From contig JASCPE010000001.1 of NCBI GenBank assembly GCA_029959865.1, forward strand, positions 186,001-250,000: a stretch of DNA of 64,000 nt. Reading direction: 5' to 3'. The position numbers and the translations under genes were made by a program. Below are positions 44,159 through 55,079 of the stretch, piece after piece (position 1 is the stretch's first letter; each line of letters opens with the position of its first letter). Under the pieces are notes generated by a model. It saw nothing but the letters and a program-made list of their open reading frames with translations, did not search any database and was not told where the DNA came from. This stretch comes from Microbacteriaceae bacterium PS02070. Its GTDB lineage: Bacteria; Actinomycetota; Actinomycetes; Actinomycetales; Microbacteriaceae.

Positions 44159-45136
44159 ATGGCCTGGCTTGTCACCGGGGGCGCGGGATACATCGGCGCC
44201 CATATCGTTCGCGCGTTGCAGAACGCGGAGATCACCCCGATCGTCCTGGACGATCTCTCCAGCGGGCGCGCCTCCTTCGTTCCGGAGGATGTGGCGTTCG
44301 TGCAGGGGTCGATCTTGGACGGGCCACTCGTTGAGCAGACGCTGCGAGACCACCGCGTCGAGGGGGTCATCCACCTCGCCGGATTCAAGTACGCCGGCGT
44401 CTCCGTGCAGCGCCCGCTGCACACCTACGCGCAGAACGTCGAAGGCACCCGTGTCATCCTCGAAGCGATGGCTGCCGCCGGTGTCACGAACCTCGTCTTC
44501 TCCTCCAGCGCCGCCGTCTACGGCACCCCCGACGTCGACCTCGTGACGGAGGACCTGCCCAAGCGCCCCGCGTCGCCGTACGGAGAATCGAAGCTCATCG
44601 GCGAATGGCTGATCGCGGACCAGGGACGCGCCACGGCCGACTCGGATGCCCCTCTCCGGCACACCGCACTGCGCTATTTCAACGTCGTCGGGTCAGCCGA
44701 TCCCACCGTGTACGACGTGAGCCCCCACAACCTCTTCCCGCTCGTATACGAGGCGCTTCTGGACGGCCGCACCCCGCAGATCTTCGGTGACGACTACAAC
44801 ACCCCGGATGGCACCAACGTGCGCGACTATGTCCACGTGGGCGACATCGCGGCGGCGCACGTCGTGGCAGCACAGCGTCTGGCCGCGGGCGAACCGATCG
44901 AACCGGCCTACAACCTCGGCTCCCAGAACGGTCTGTCGGTGCGCGAGATCATGGACGCGATGGCACGCGTGACGGGCATCGACTTTGATCCGCAGATCGG
45001 CCCACGTCGCCCCGGCGATCCCGATCGCATCGTGGCGACCGGAGAGCTTGCCGCCCGTGACCTCGACTGGGCGAACCGCTACACCGTGGACGAGATGGTC
45101 CGTACCGGCTGGGAGGCACGCGCGGCCGCGCAGTGA
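44159..45136 (+). CDS. galE: UDP-glucose 4-epimerase
   Basis: A 325-residue extended short-chain dehydrogenase interconverting UDP-galactose and UDP-glucose. The NAD motif GGAGYIGAHIV is at residues 7-17, and the catalytic Ser region SSSAAVYG and YGESK (Tyr-x3-Lys) follow, then the substrate segment FNVVGS. AAAGGA precedes the ATG. It sits next to the galTK repressor gene but has its own promoter with a CRP-like site. Confidence 0.94.
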   Translation: MAWLVTGGAGYIGAHIVRALQNAEITPIVLDDLSSGRASFVPEDVAFVQGSILDGPLVEQTLRDHRVEGVIHLAGFKYAGVSVQRPLHTYAQNVEGTRVILEAMAAAGVTNLVFSSSAAVYGTPDVDLVTEDLPKRPASPYGESKLIGEWLIADQGRATADSDAPLRHTALRYFNVVGSADPTVYDVSPHNLFPLVYEALLDGRTPQIFGDDYNTPDGTNVRDYVHVGDIAAAHVVAAQRLAAGEPIEPAYNLGSQNGLSVREIMDAMARVTGIDFDPQIGPRRPGDPDRIVATGELAARDLDWANRYTVDEMVRTGWEARAAAQ

Positions 45137-45143
45137 CGCCGCC

Positions 45144-46178
45144 TCACTCAGGCGCTCGAGCGCTTGAGCGCTCGACGAGTGTCGCGGGAACGACGACTTG
45201 AGCGGGTGAGGCACCCGCAATCGTGTCCAGGAGCGCCGACACCGCCGACTCCCCGAGACGCTGGAAATTCTGCCGGACCGTCGTCAGGGGCGGCTGGAAC
45301 TCCGCCGCATCGATGACGTCGTCGAAGCCGATGACGCTGACGCCGGTCGGTGCGGGCCTGCCCGCGTCAGCGAACGCACGGAGGAGGCCGAGCGCCATCT
45401 GGTCATTCGCGGCGAAGACCGCGCTCACCTCGCAACGGGATGCCCAGACGATACCCGCGGCGTAGCCCGCCGCCGAGGTCCAGTCACCTCGAGCCACGTC
45501 GGGTACTTCTGCGCCAGCGGCTTCCAGGGCGGACCGCCAGCCGCGCACGCGCTCCGCTGCGGCGTAGGACGATTCGGGTCCGGCGAGGTGGTGCACCGTG
45601 CGGTGCCCCGCCCTCAGCAGCCTCGAGGTTGCCTCCGCGGCGCCTCCTGCGTGATCGGAGCGCACCGTCGCAAAGGCTTCCGACCCCGGTGAGTCGACAG
45701 CCACGAGCGGCACGGCGAGCCGCGAGGAAGTGCCCTCCGCGAGCGCAGTGGCTTCGTTGAGCATGATCACCCCGTCGACGCCGAGCTCCCCCAGGCGACT
45801 GAACGTTCGTGCCACCGCGCGGCGGTGCTCGATCGGCAGGACAGTGACGGCGTAGTCGCGCGCGGCGGCCGCCTCGGTGACGGCTTCCAGCATGCGGGAG
45901 TTCCCGACGGAGGCGAGCGTCGCGACGACCACGCCGATCGTGTGGGTACGACCCGTGCGCAGCGCCCTCGCCGCTCGGTTAATGGTGAAGCCGAGGCCGC
46001 TCATCGCCTCCAGCACACGGCGGCGCGTCTCCGGGTCGACCCGTGGGCTGTCGTTGACGACGCGGGAAACGGTCTGGCTGGAGACTCCCGCTTCACGGGC
46101 GACGTCGGCCATCGAGGGGCGACGCGCGGGAGCGGATGTGATCGGCGAGGGAGAACCGGTCGGATCAGAAGATCGCAT
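45144..46178 (-). CDS. LacI-family regulator of galTK
   Basis: A 344-residue repressor with HTH SMADVAREAGVSSQTVSRVVND at about residues 22-43 and a sugar-sensing C-terminal domain. It is divergent from galT, and a near-palindromic operator lies over the galT promoter. It closely resembles the LacI protein of the beta-galactoside operon, including SAVFAANDQMALG-type and PPLTTV segments, so the two are paralogues probably answering related sugars. GGAG lies 5 nt before the ATG. Confidence 0.92.
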   Translation of the reverse strand: MRSSDPTGSPSPITSAPARRPSMADVAREAGVSSQTVSRVVNDSPRVDPETRRRVLEAMSGLGFTINRAARALRTGRTHTIGVVVATLASVGNSRMLEAVTEAAAARDYAVTVLPIEHRRAVARTFSRLGELGVDGVIMLNEATALAEGTSSRLAVPLVAVDSPGSEAFATVRSDHAGGAAEATSRLLRAGHRTVHHLAGPESSYAAAERVRGWRSALEAAGAEVPDVARGDWTSAAGYAAGIVWASRCEVSAVFAANDQMALGLLRAFADAGRPAPTGVSVIGFDDVIDAAEFQPPLTTVRQNFQRLGESAVSALLDTIAGASPAQVVVPATLVERSSARAPE

Positions 46179-46191
46179 GTTGTCTCCAAAA

Positions 46192-46209
46192 TAGCGTCGA
46201 TGCTACCGT
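46192..46209 (+). promoter_or_regulatory. galTK operator and leaderless -10 box
   Basis: TAGCGTCGATGCTA (46192-46205) is palindromic but for one base pair, as in LacI-family operators. It overlaps TACCGT (46204-46209), which is followed by 6 nt and the galT GTG. Confidence 0.65.
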
Positions 46210-46215
46210 GTTATC

Positions 46216-47376
46216 GTGAACATGCCTGAGCCTCAGATCCTCGGCGCGGGTGTCGTCAAGCGCTCCGCCCACCTCGCGGACGGGCGCGAGATCATCTACT
46301 ACGACGATCCCGACACGTCCCTTCCCGCCGACAGAGCCGTCGATGAACGGACCCTCGACCCTCGCCCCGCGACGGCGACGATGCGGCAGGACGTGCTGAC
46401 CGGAGACTGGATCTCGGTCGCAGCGGCGCGTCAGAACCGCGCCTTCCTCCCTCCCGCAGAGCTCGACCCGCTCGCCCCGCAGACTTCGACGAACCCGTCG
46501 GAGGTTCCGTCGTCGTATGACGTCGTCGTGTTCGAGAACCGCTCCCCCTCCTTCGGCCCCGCGCTCCGGCAGGCCACCGGATCGGCGCCTGTCGGGGAGA
46601 ATCCCCCGACAGGGCTCGACGACCTGGCCGCGCAGGGGTTCCACCGTTCCCGCACGAGCGTCGGTCGCTGCGAAGTCGTGAGCTTCTCCCCCGAACACAG
46701 CGGCTCTTTCGGCACGCAGTCCGTGACGCGTGCTCGGACCGTGATTGAAGCGTGGGCAGACCGCACGGCGGCGCTGTCTGCGCTGCCCGGACTCGAGCAG
46801 GTATTCCCCTTCGAGAACCGCGGCGAGGCGATCGGCGTCACCCTCCAGCACCCGCACGGTCAGATCTACGGCTATCCGTACGTCACCCCCCGCACCACCC
46901 GGTTGCTCGCACAGATCAACGAGATCGGCCCGGACCTCTTCGCGCGGATCCTCGACACCGAGCGCGAGGCATCACGGGTGGTCCTCAGCGGCGAGCATTG
47001 GACGGCGTTCGTGCCGTTCGCGGCGCGGTGGCCCATCGAGGTGCACATGCTTCCGCATCGCCACGTCGCAGACTTCACCGAGCTCAACGGCGCGGAGCGC
47101 GACGAGCTCGCGCGCGTGTACCTGCGGCTGCTGCGCGGCATCGATGCGCTCTATGACACGCCGACGCCGTACATTGCGGCGTGGCACCAGGCGCCCGTGC
47201 ACGCCGGCCGCGACACCGTGCGCCTCAATCTGCAGATCACGAGCCCGCGACGCGCAGCCGATCGGCTGAAGTTCCTCGCCGGATCCGAGGCCGCAATGGG
47301 CGCCTGGATCGCCGATGTCGCACCCGAAGCCGCGGCGGAGCGAATCCGTGCGGCCGTGGAAGGAATCCGGCTGTGA
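46216..47376 (+). CDS. galT: Galactose-1-phosphate uridylyltransferase
   Basis: A 386-residue HIT-superfamily enzyme transferring UMP from UDP-glucose to galactose 1-phosphate. The active-site motif is TLQHPHGQIYGYP, and the zinc/structural segments VVVFENRSPSF and MLPHRHVADF are present. The GTG start is favoured because the -10 box ends 6 nt upstream; an ATG two codons later is an alternative. It heads the galTK operon. Confidence 0.94.
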   Translation: MNMPEPQILGAGVVKRSAHLADGREIIYYDDPDTSLPADRAVDERTLDPRPATATMRQDVLTGDWISVAAARQNRAFLPPAELDPLAPQTSTNPSEVPSSYDVVVFENRSPSFGPALRQATGSAPVGENPPTGLDDLAAQGFHRSRTSVGRCEVVSFSPEHSGSFGTQSVTRARTVIEAWADRTAALSALPGLEQVFPFENRGEAIGVTLQHPHGQIYGYPYVTPRTTRLLAQINEIGPDLFARILDTEREASRVVLSGEHWTAFVPFAARWPIEVHMLPHRHVADFTELNGAERDELARVYLRLLRGIDALYDTPTPYIAAWHQAPVHAGRDTVRLNLQITSPRRAADRLKFLAGSEAAMGAWIADVAPEAAAERIRAAVEGIRL

Positions 47377-48542
47377 CCGCCGCCGGCGAGGCCGTCGGCC
47401 TGTTCGAGCGCAGCTACGGGGCGGAGCCGACCCAGCTGTGGTCGGCACCCGGGCGAGTCAACCTCATCGGTGAGCACACCGACTACAACGATGGCTTCGT
47501 CCTGCCGTTCGCGATCGACTTTCGTACCGTGCTCGCGCTGCGTCCGCGTTCGGACGGTCGAATCCGGGTCGCGTCGACCTTCGCCGACGACGTCGTGGAC
47601 GTCGAGGTCAACGAGCTGGGCGATATCTTCCCCGGTGATCGTGACCGAGTGGCGGAATGGGCACGCTATCCACTCGGGGTCGTGTGGGCGCTGGCCGAAC
47701 TCACCGGCAAGACCGGGCACGGCGCGGATCTCGCCTTCGCCTCGGAGGTGCCGGTCGGGGCGGGCTTGTCCTCCTCAGCCGCGATCGAGGCGGCGACCGC
47801 CACCGCGATCGACGCACTCTGGAATCTCGGACTGGACCGGCCGACCCTGGCCCGGGCGAGTCGCCGCGCCGAGAACGAGGCTGTCGGCGCACCCACCGGC
47901 ATCATGGACCAGATGGCGTCGCTGCTGGGCGAGGCGGACTCCGCGATCTTCTTGGACTGCCGAAGCCTGGACGCGGAAGTGGTCGACCTCGGCTTCGACG
48001 GGGCGGGACTGGAATTGCTCGTCATGGACACGCGCGTCTCCCACGCGCACTCCACCGGCGGCTACGGCGATCGTCGTGCCGCCTGCGAGCGAGGGGCAAA
48101 GGCGCTCGGTGTACGCGCACTGCGTGACGTCACCATCGCAGATCTTGAACGCGCCCGGGAGCTCCTGGACGATGAGACGTTTCGCCGAGTTCGCCACATC
48201 GTGACCGAGAACCAGCGCGTGATCGACACCGTCGATACTCTCGCAATGGCAGGACCCCGCGCCATTGGTCCGTTGCTGGACGCCTCGCACGCGTCGATGC
48301 GCGACGACTTCGAGATCTCGGTCCCGGAACTCGATCTCGCGGTCGAGACGGCCCGGGAGGCGGGCGCCATCGGGGCACGGATGACAGGAGGCGGCTTTGG
48401 TGGGGCCGCTATCGCACTCATCGAGAGGGGTACCGCGGACACCGTGGCTCGTGCTGTGTCCCGCGCTTTCGCCGATGCGGGCTACGTCGCGCCGAGCGTC
48501 TTCCCCGTCACGGCTGCCGGCGGCGCACGCCGCGACGGCTGA
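47373..48542 (+). CDS. galK: Galactokinase
   Basis: A 389-residue GHMP kinase phosphorylating galactose with ATP. The galactokinase signature GRVNLIGEHTDYNDGFVLPFAI is near residues 28-49, the ATP loop is VPVGAGLSSSAAIE and the third motif is ARMTGGGFGGAAI. The GTG start overlaps the galT stop (GTGA), so the two are coupled. Confidence 0.95.
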   Translation: MTAAGEAVGLFERSYGAEPTQLWSAPGRVNLIGEHTDYNDGFVLPFAIDFRTVLALRPRSDGRIRVASTFADDVVDVEVNELGDIFPGDRDRVAEWARYPLGVVWALAELTGKTGHGADLAFASEVPVGAGLSSSAAIEAATATAIDALWNLGLDRPTLARASRRAENEAVGAPTGIMDQMASLLGEADSAIFLDCRSLDAEVVDLGFDGAGLELLVMDTRVSHAHSTGGYGDRRAACERGAKALGVRALRDVTIADLERARELLDDETFRRVRHIVTENQRVIDTVDTLAMAGPRAIGPLLDASHASMRDDFEISVPELDLAVETAREAGAIGARMTGGGFGGAAIALIERGTADTVARAVSRAFADAGYVAPSVFPVTAAGGARRDG

Positions 48543-48597
48543 CGCGACACCGGCAGACCCGAAGTGACAGCAGCGCCTCCGCGCGCCGCGCGAGTCG

Positions 48598-48603
48598 TAC
48601 TGT
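48598..48603 (+). promoter_or_regulatory. -10 box for leaderless MFS mRNA
   Basis: TACTGT, then 7 nt, then the GTG at 48611. An in-frame GTG at 48602 lies inside the box and is therefore unlikely as the start. Confidence 0.45.
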
Positions 48604-48610
48604 GGATCGT

Positions 48611-50978
<2,368 letters not shown>

Positions 50979-51004
50979 CCCTCCTCGGGCCGCCCGTCAG
51001 CGGC

Positions 51005-52054
51005 TCAGGGCACGCGGTTCAGCCACTCGGGGGTGGCGAACTTCGTGCGCACGAGCTCTTCCGCCTCGGCATACTCGTCACTCGTGATCGAGCCGGTCGT
51101 GGCGCCGTAGAGGCGCGCGAACGTGTCGATGAAGCGCTCGATGATCGCCTCACGCGGAAGCCCGGTTTGGCTGCGGAGCGGGTCGACGCGCTTCGCTGCC
51201 GAGGCCGTGCCCTTGTCTGAGAGCTTCTCGCGCCCGATGCGCAGGACCTGCGTCATCACTTCGCCGTCCATGTCGTACGACATCGTCACGTGATGCAGCA
51301 CGCCGCCCCCGGCGAGACGCTTCTGCGCTGCTCCCCCGATCTTGCCGTGCGGCGAGGTAATGTCGTTCAGCGGCTGGTAGGTCGCCTCGATCCCCAGGGA
51401 CCGCAGTGCCTGCAGCGCCCAGTCATCGAGGAAGGCGTAGGAGTCCGCGAAAGTCATGCCCGCCACGAGCGCCGCGGGCACGTACAGCGAGTAGGTCACG
51501 ACCGAGGCGGCGCCCATGAGCATGGCGCCGCCTCCGGAGATCCGGCGCACGATGTCATAGCCGTGCGCTGCGGCGCCCTCCGGGTCCACCTCGTTGCGCA
51601 CCGACTGGAAGGATCCGATCACGACGGCGGAGGAGTCCCACTCCCACATCCGCAGTGTGGGCTTGCGGCGCCCGTCGCCGACCCGCCCGGTCAGCACTTC
51701 GTCCAGGGCGAGGTTCATCCGCGGGGAAACGGCCTTCTCGTGGATGATCTCCCAATCGAAGTCAGCCCATCCGGGCGCCGTGATGAGGGCACGACGCACG
51801 GCCGTGCCGACCGACTCGGGCGTGAACCCCAGGAGCTGCGCTTCGGGGGGCAGCGCCGCGCGGACGGCCCGCGCAATGGTGGTCACATCTGATTCGATCG
51901 GGAGCCCGTTGACGGCCGCGTCGATCGCCGCGAGGGCGTCATCGGGCTCGAGGAAGAAGTCGCCGGCGAGATGGAAGTCGGCGATCAGGCCGTCCTTCTC
52001 GTCCAGGTCGACGACGACCAGCTTTCCCCCGGGGACCTTGTACTCACCGTGCAT
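51005..52054 (-). CDS. lplA: Lipoate-protein ligase A with N-terminal accessory domain
   Basis: A 349-residue ligase that activates lipoate with ATP and attaches it to lipoyl domains of dehydrogenase complexes. Residues 1-95 or so are the accessory domain (EYKVPGGKLVVVDLDEKDGLIADFHLAGDFF), which in E. coli LplA is C-terminal. The catalytic domain has RRISGGGAM and KIGGAAQKR with the lipoyl-AMP Lys238. The usual GGAVYHD is altered to GGAMLMG. The ATG lies 6 nt after TAGGCT, so the mRNA is probably leaderless. Confidence 0.88.
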   Translation of the reverse strand: MHGEYKVPGGKLVVVDLDEKDGLIADFHLAGDFFLEPDDALAAIDAAVNGLPIESDVTTIARAVRAALPPEAQLLGFTPESVGTAVRRALITAPGWADFDWEIIHEKAVSPRMNLALDEVLTGRVGDGRRKPTLRMWEWDSSAVVIGSFQSVRNEVDPEGAAAHGYDIVRRISGGGAMLMGAASVVTYSLYVPAALVAGMTFADSYAFLDDWALQALRSLGIEATYQPLNDITSPHGKIGGAAQKRLAGGGVLHHVTMSYDMDGEVMTQVLRIGREKLSDKGTASAAKRVDPLRSQTGLPREAIIERFIDTFARLYGATTGSITSDEYAEAEELVRTKFATPEWLNRVP

Positions 52055-52060
52055 ACCGTC

Positions 52061-52066
52061 AGCCTA
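52061..52066 (-). promoter_or_regulatory. -10 box for leaderless lplA mRNA
   Basis: TAGGCT on the minus strand, then GACGGT, then the ATG. It lies just before the end of the upstream hydrolase gene's coding region. Confidence 0.5.
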
Positions 52067-52915
52067 GGCGCGTGCGGGGAAGCGGGCGTCGAGCCAGGCG
52101 AGGAGGTCGGCTCGAACCTCCTCCTGCACGGTCTCGTTGAAGATCTCGTGCCGCGCTCCGGGGTAGACGAGCGTCGTGACGTCGGTGAAGCCGGACCGGC
52201 GCCGATACGCCCTCGCCAGACGCTGCACACTGCGCGGTCCACCCACCGGGTCTTCGCTTCCGACCATGAGGAGGCTCGGGATGTCGTGTCCGAGGTGGCG
52301 CGTGGGTCGTCCCAGCAGACGCAGCGTATCGAGGGGGCCGAACAGTCGCGGAAGCGGCACGACGGTCGTGTAGGGATCTTCCAGGAAGGCTCTGCCGACC
52401 TCCGGGTCGGACGACAGCCATTCCACACCGGTCGCGTCCGCCGACTTCCACGGGCCGTTGAGGTCGCCCGGATTCAGCGAGCCCGGCCACAGGAGCGACG
52501 AACCGGACAGGATCATGCCGTCGTATGCGTCCGGGTGCTTCGCGATGAGCTTCTGGGTGAGGAACGAACCCCAGGAATGGCCGAGGATGATCAGCGGCAG
52601 ATCGGGGTTCTCGTCGCGGATGATCTCGGTCAGCTGCCAGCACGCGTCGATCGTCGCGCGCAGACCGCCGGGGCCGAGCCGACCGAGTTGTGAGAGGTCG
52701 CCGCCGTGCTGAGCGTCGCCGGTGCGTCCGTGTCCGCGATGGTCGTCTGCGTAGACGAGGAAGCCAGCCCGGTTGAGCGCCGCGATGGTGCGAGGGTAGC
52801 GGCCCGCGTGCTCGCCGACCCCGTGCAGCAACTGCACGACGCCTCGCGGTTCTCCTTCCGCGGGATGGACATCGTAGAAGATGGTGATGCCGTGTGCATC
52901 GACGAACTCGGGCAT
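52064..52915 (-). CDS. Alpha/beta hydrolase (monoacylglycerol-lipase type)
   Basis: A 283-residue serine hydrolase. Motifs are LLHGVGEHAGRY, the nucleophile elbow GHSWGSFL, an acid in MVGSEDPVGG and His in GARHEIFNE. The HGxxxHxxRY start and DHRGHGRT segment are typical of monoglyceride lipases and lysophospholipases. No signal peptide is present. TACACT lies 6 nt before the ATG, indicating a leaderless mRNA. Confidence 0.9.
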   Translation of the reverse strand: MPEFVDAHGITIFYDVHPAEGEPRGVVQLLHGVGEHAGRYPRTIAALNRAGFLVYADDHRGHGRTGDAQHGGDLSQLGRLGPGGLRATIDACWQLTEIIRDENPDLPLIILGHSWGSFLTQKLIAKHPDAYDGMILSGSSLLWPGSLNPGDLNGPWKSADATGVEWLSSDPEVGRAFLEDPYTTVVPLPRLFGPLDTLRLLGRPTRHLGHDIPSLLMVGSEDPVGGPRSVQRLARAYRRRSGFTDVTTLVYPGARHEIFNETVQEEVRADLLAWLDARFPARA

Positions 52916-52921
52916 GCGCCG

Positions 52922-52927
52922 AGTGTA
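52922..52927 (-). promoter_or_regulatory. -10 box for leaderless hydrolase mRNA
   Basis: TACACT on the minus strand, then CGGCGC, then the ATG at 52915. Confidence 0.5.
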
Positions 52928-52980
52928 GCGAGCGTGCAGGCGCCCGTGACCCGGTTCGCGCCCGCGTGCGCGGAGTCCGC

Positions 52981-54471
52981 CTAGACAGTGACCTCTTCAT
53001 CTTGTGGCCGATAGGACCACATCACGGCGGTGTAGAGAGCGGCCCCGATCAGTGCCCCGATCACCCAGGCGAAGCCGCTGAGTGCTACCAACGCAGGCAC
53101 CCAGACGGCGGCGATGGAGAACACGGCAGCAACCGCGATCACGATGACCGCGCGAATGTTCCACCCGTTCTGATAGAAGTACCGACCTTCCGGGCTCATC
53201 GAGAAGAGGTCCGCGACCTTCAGACGGCGGCGCTGGATGATGTAGTAGTCAGCGACCAATACGCCGTACAGCGGCGCCAGAATCGCACCCAGCGTGTCGA
53301 CGAAGGTCGCCAGGCCGATGTTGCTGATGACCGCGACCCACAGAGCACCGATCACGAAGCCGAACAGCGCTGTGAGGTATCCGCCCGTCTTGAAGCTGAT
53401 CCGCTGCGGTGCGAGGTTGGACAGGTCGAAGGCGGGCGGGATGAAGTTCGCGACGAGGTTGATGCCGACCGTCGCCACGACGAACGTCACCGCGGCGATG
53501 ATCGTGAGAACGACATTGCCGATCACCCCCACGATCTCGGTCGGGTTCGTCATCGGCGTGCCCTGGCCATCCTGGAAGACGACATACGCGCCCGCCGTCG
53601 TGAACAACGCCAGGAGGGTGAAGAAGGTCAGGCTCACGGGGAGACCGGTGAAGTTCCCCAGACGCATGGAGCGCTCGCTCCGGCTGAAGCGAGCGAAGTC
53701 ACCGAAGTTGATGATGACGGCTGAGAAGTAGGCGATCATCGTTCCGATCACGCTGAAGAACGCACCCACCGCGGCCCATCCGGTGACGCTGTCGTTGTTG
53801 AAGATCGAGCCGACCGCGGGCAGCAGGCGATCCCCCGCTTGAATCCACACGGCGATGAGGAGGGCAACCATCACGACGTAGACAGCGGGGCCGGCGAAGT
53901 TGAGGAACTTCTCGATCCACGCGATCCCACGGATGAACAGGACGACCTGAAGCGCGGCAACGAAGACGTAGGACACCCAGTCGATGGCGGTCATCCCGAG
54001 GAAGGTCCCGAGCGCCGGGGTGCCGAAGAGTGCATTCAGGGCCATCGCAACCGCGGTCGATGCGAAGTAGGTCTGCGCGCCGTACCAGAAGATCGCGACG
54101 ATGCCACGCACGAGGGCGGGGAACTGCGCGCCGCGCACACCCATGCTCGCGCGTGCCATGGGAGCGTAAGGAATGCCGTACTTGACGCTCGGCTTTCCGG
54201 TGAGATTGACGAGCCAATTGACGAACAGGCCCGCCAGGATGATCGCCGCGAAGACCCACCAGCCGTTGATCCCGGCCGTGACGAACAGGGTCGCCGCGAG
54301 GGTGTAGCCGGCGAGGCTCTGGACGTCGTTGGTCCACACGTTGAAGATCTCGAACGCCCCCCAGCGGCGCTTGTCTTGGGGCAGCGGGGCCAGGTCTTCG
54401 TTGTGAAGGCTGGGGTGGACATCGGCGCCGGCGTCTGTGTCGAACTCGCCGGCCGGAATGTTCACTGTCAT
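52981..54471 (-). CDS. NCS1-family nucleobase/allantoin/hydantoin transporter
   Basis: A 496-residue permease with about 12 helices. The family hallmark KRRWGAFEIFNVWTNDVQSLAGYTLAA lies at the N-terminus, followed by GIPYAPMARASMGVRGAQFPALVRGIVAIFWYGAQTYF. NCS1 proteins import cytosine, uracil, purines, allantoin, hydantoins or thiamine; I see no TPP riboswitch. A GlnR-like box upstream supports use of a nitrogen-rich substrate. GGAG lies before the ATG. Confidence 0.9.
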   Translation of the reverse strand: MTVNIPAGEFDTDAGADVHPSLHNEDLAPLPQDKRRWGAFEIFNVWTNDVQSLAGYTLAATLFVTAGINGWWVFAAIILAGLFVNWLVNLTGKPSVKYGIPYAPMARASMGVRGAQFPALVRGIVAIFWYGAQTYFASTAVAMALNALFGTPALGTFLGMTAIDWVSYVFVAALQVVLFIRGIAWIEKFLNFAGPAVYVVMVALLIAVWIQAGDRLLPAVGSIFNNDSVTGWAAVGAFFSVIGTMIAYFSAVIINFGDFARFSRSERSMRLGNFTGLPVSLTFFTLLALFTTAGAYVVFQDGQGTPMTNPTEIVGVIGNVVLTIIAAVTFVVATVGINLVANFIPPAFDLSNLAPQRISFKTGGYLTALFGFVIGALWVAVISNIGLATFVDTLGAILAPLYGVLVADYYIIQRRRLKVADLFSMSPEGRYFYQNGWNIRAVIVIAVAAVFSIAAVWVPALVALSGFAWVIGALIGAALYTAVMWSYRPQDEEVTV

Positions 54472-54565
54472 GCGTCTCCAAACAGGGAAGGGGATCGTGG
54501 GACGACGTGAACGGGACGTGAACCGGCCACGTCTGGTCAAGCTATTCCTTAACGCCGGGCGGCTG

Positions 54566-54592
54566 GTTTCCGGGGCGTAAACCCCGCGTAAC
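54566..54592 (-). promoter_or_regulatory. GlnR-like box upstream of the NCS1 transporter
   Basis: On the plus strand GTTTC-N6-GTAAA-N6-GTAAC: three half sites at exact 11-bp spacing. On the minus strand this reads TTTAC-N6-GAAAC preceded by GTTAC, matching the actinobacterial GlnR consensus gTnAc-N6-GaAAc except for the first base. Confidence 0.5.
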
Positions 54593-54614
54593 GATCGGGC
54601 CGGGCTCCAGATTT

Positions 54615-54644
54615 ACTTAGCATAGATAATGAGCTAAGCTAAGT
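54615..54644. promoter_or_regulatory. MarR operator and -10 box of the marR-MFS pair
   Basis: ACTTAGC (54615-54621) and GCTAAGT (54638-54644) form a 7-bp inverted repeat; an extra GCTAAG copy lies at 54633-54638. Between the arms GATAAT (54625-54630) is a near-consensus -10 box, so a repressor bound here would block transcription of the regulator and its transporter. Confidence 0.65.
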
Positions 54645-54650
54645 ACCTGC

Positions 54651-55079
54651 ATGAGTAGCCCCACCTTCAGCCGCGAAGCCTCCGAAATCCGCATCTCCGT
54701 GCAACGTCTCGCTCGCCGCCTCCGCAACGAGCGCGCCGACGACACCATGAGTGATTCTCAGTTGGGCGTGCTCGCCTGGCTGAGCCACACCGGAACCTTC
54801 ACGCTGGGAGAGCTCGCGGCGAAGGAGCGCGTGTCCGCCCCCTCGATGAACCGCACGGTCAACTGCCTCGAGGAGGCCGGCTTCGTGCGTCGCACCGCCG
54901 ATGACGAGGACCGCCGCAAGGTGAATATCACCCTTACCGACGCCGGGCACGAGATCGTCGCCGAAACCGCCCGCCGCCGCGACGAGTGGTTCGACGCTGC
55001 GCTGGACGAGCTCACCGCCGAGGAGCGCGCGACCCTCCGCGAAGCTGCGGCCATCATGCGGAAGGTGTCCGACCGATGA
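54651..55079 (+). CDS. MarR-family transcriptional regulator
   Basis: A 142-residue winged-helix repressor: SQLGVLAWLSHTGTFTLGELAAKERVSAPSMNRTVNCLEEAGFVRRT and the wing DDEDRRKVNITLTDAG. Its stop overlaps the ATG of the MFS gene in ATGA. The likely role is ligand-relieved repression of the exporter through the inverted repeat in its promoter. Confidence 0.92.
   Translation: MSSPTFSREASEIRISVQRLARRLRNERADDTMSDSQLGVLAWLSHTGTFTLGELAAKERVSAPSMNRTVNCLEEAGFVRRTADDEDRRKVNITLTDAGHEIVAETARRRDEWFDAALDELTAEERATLREAAAIMRKVSDR

Noticed and set aside
45157..45174. Near-palindrome CGAGCGCT-TG-AGCGCTCG after galE as a terminator
   Set aside because: It lies inside the coding end of the convergent LacI gene and has no T-run; it may simply reflect codon content.
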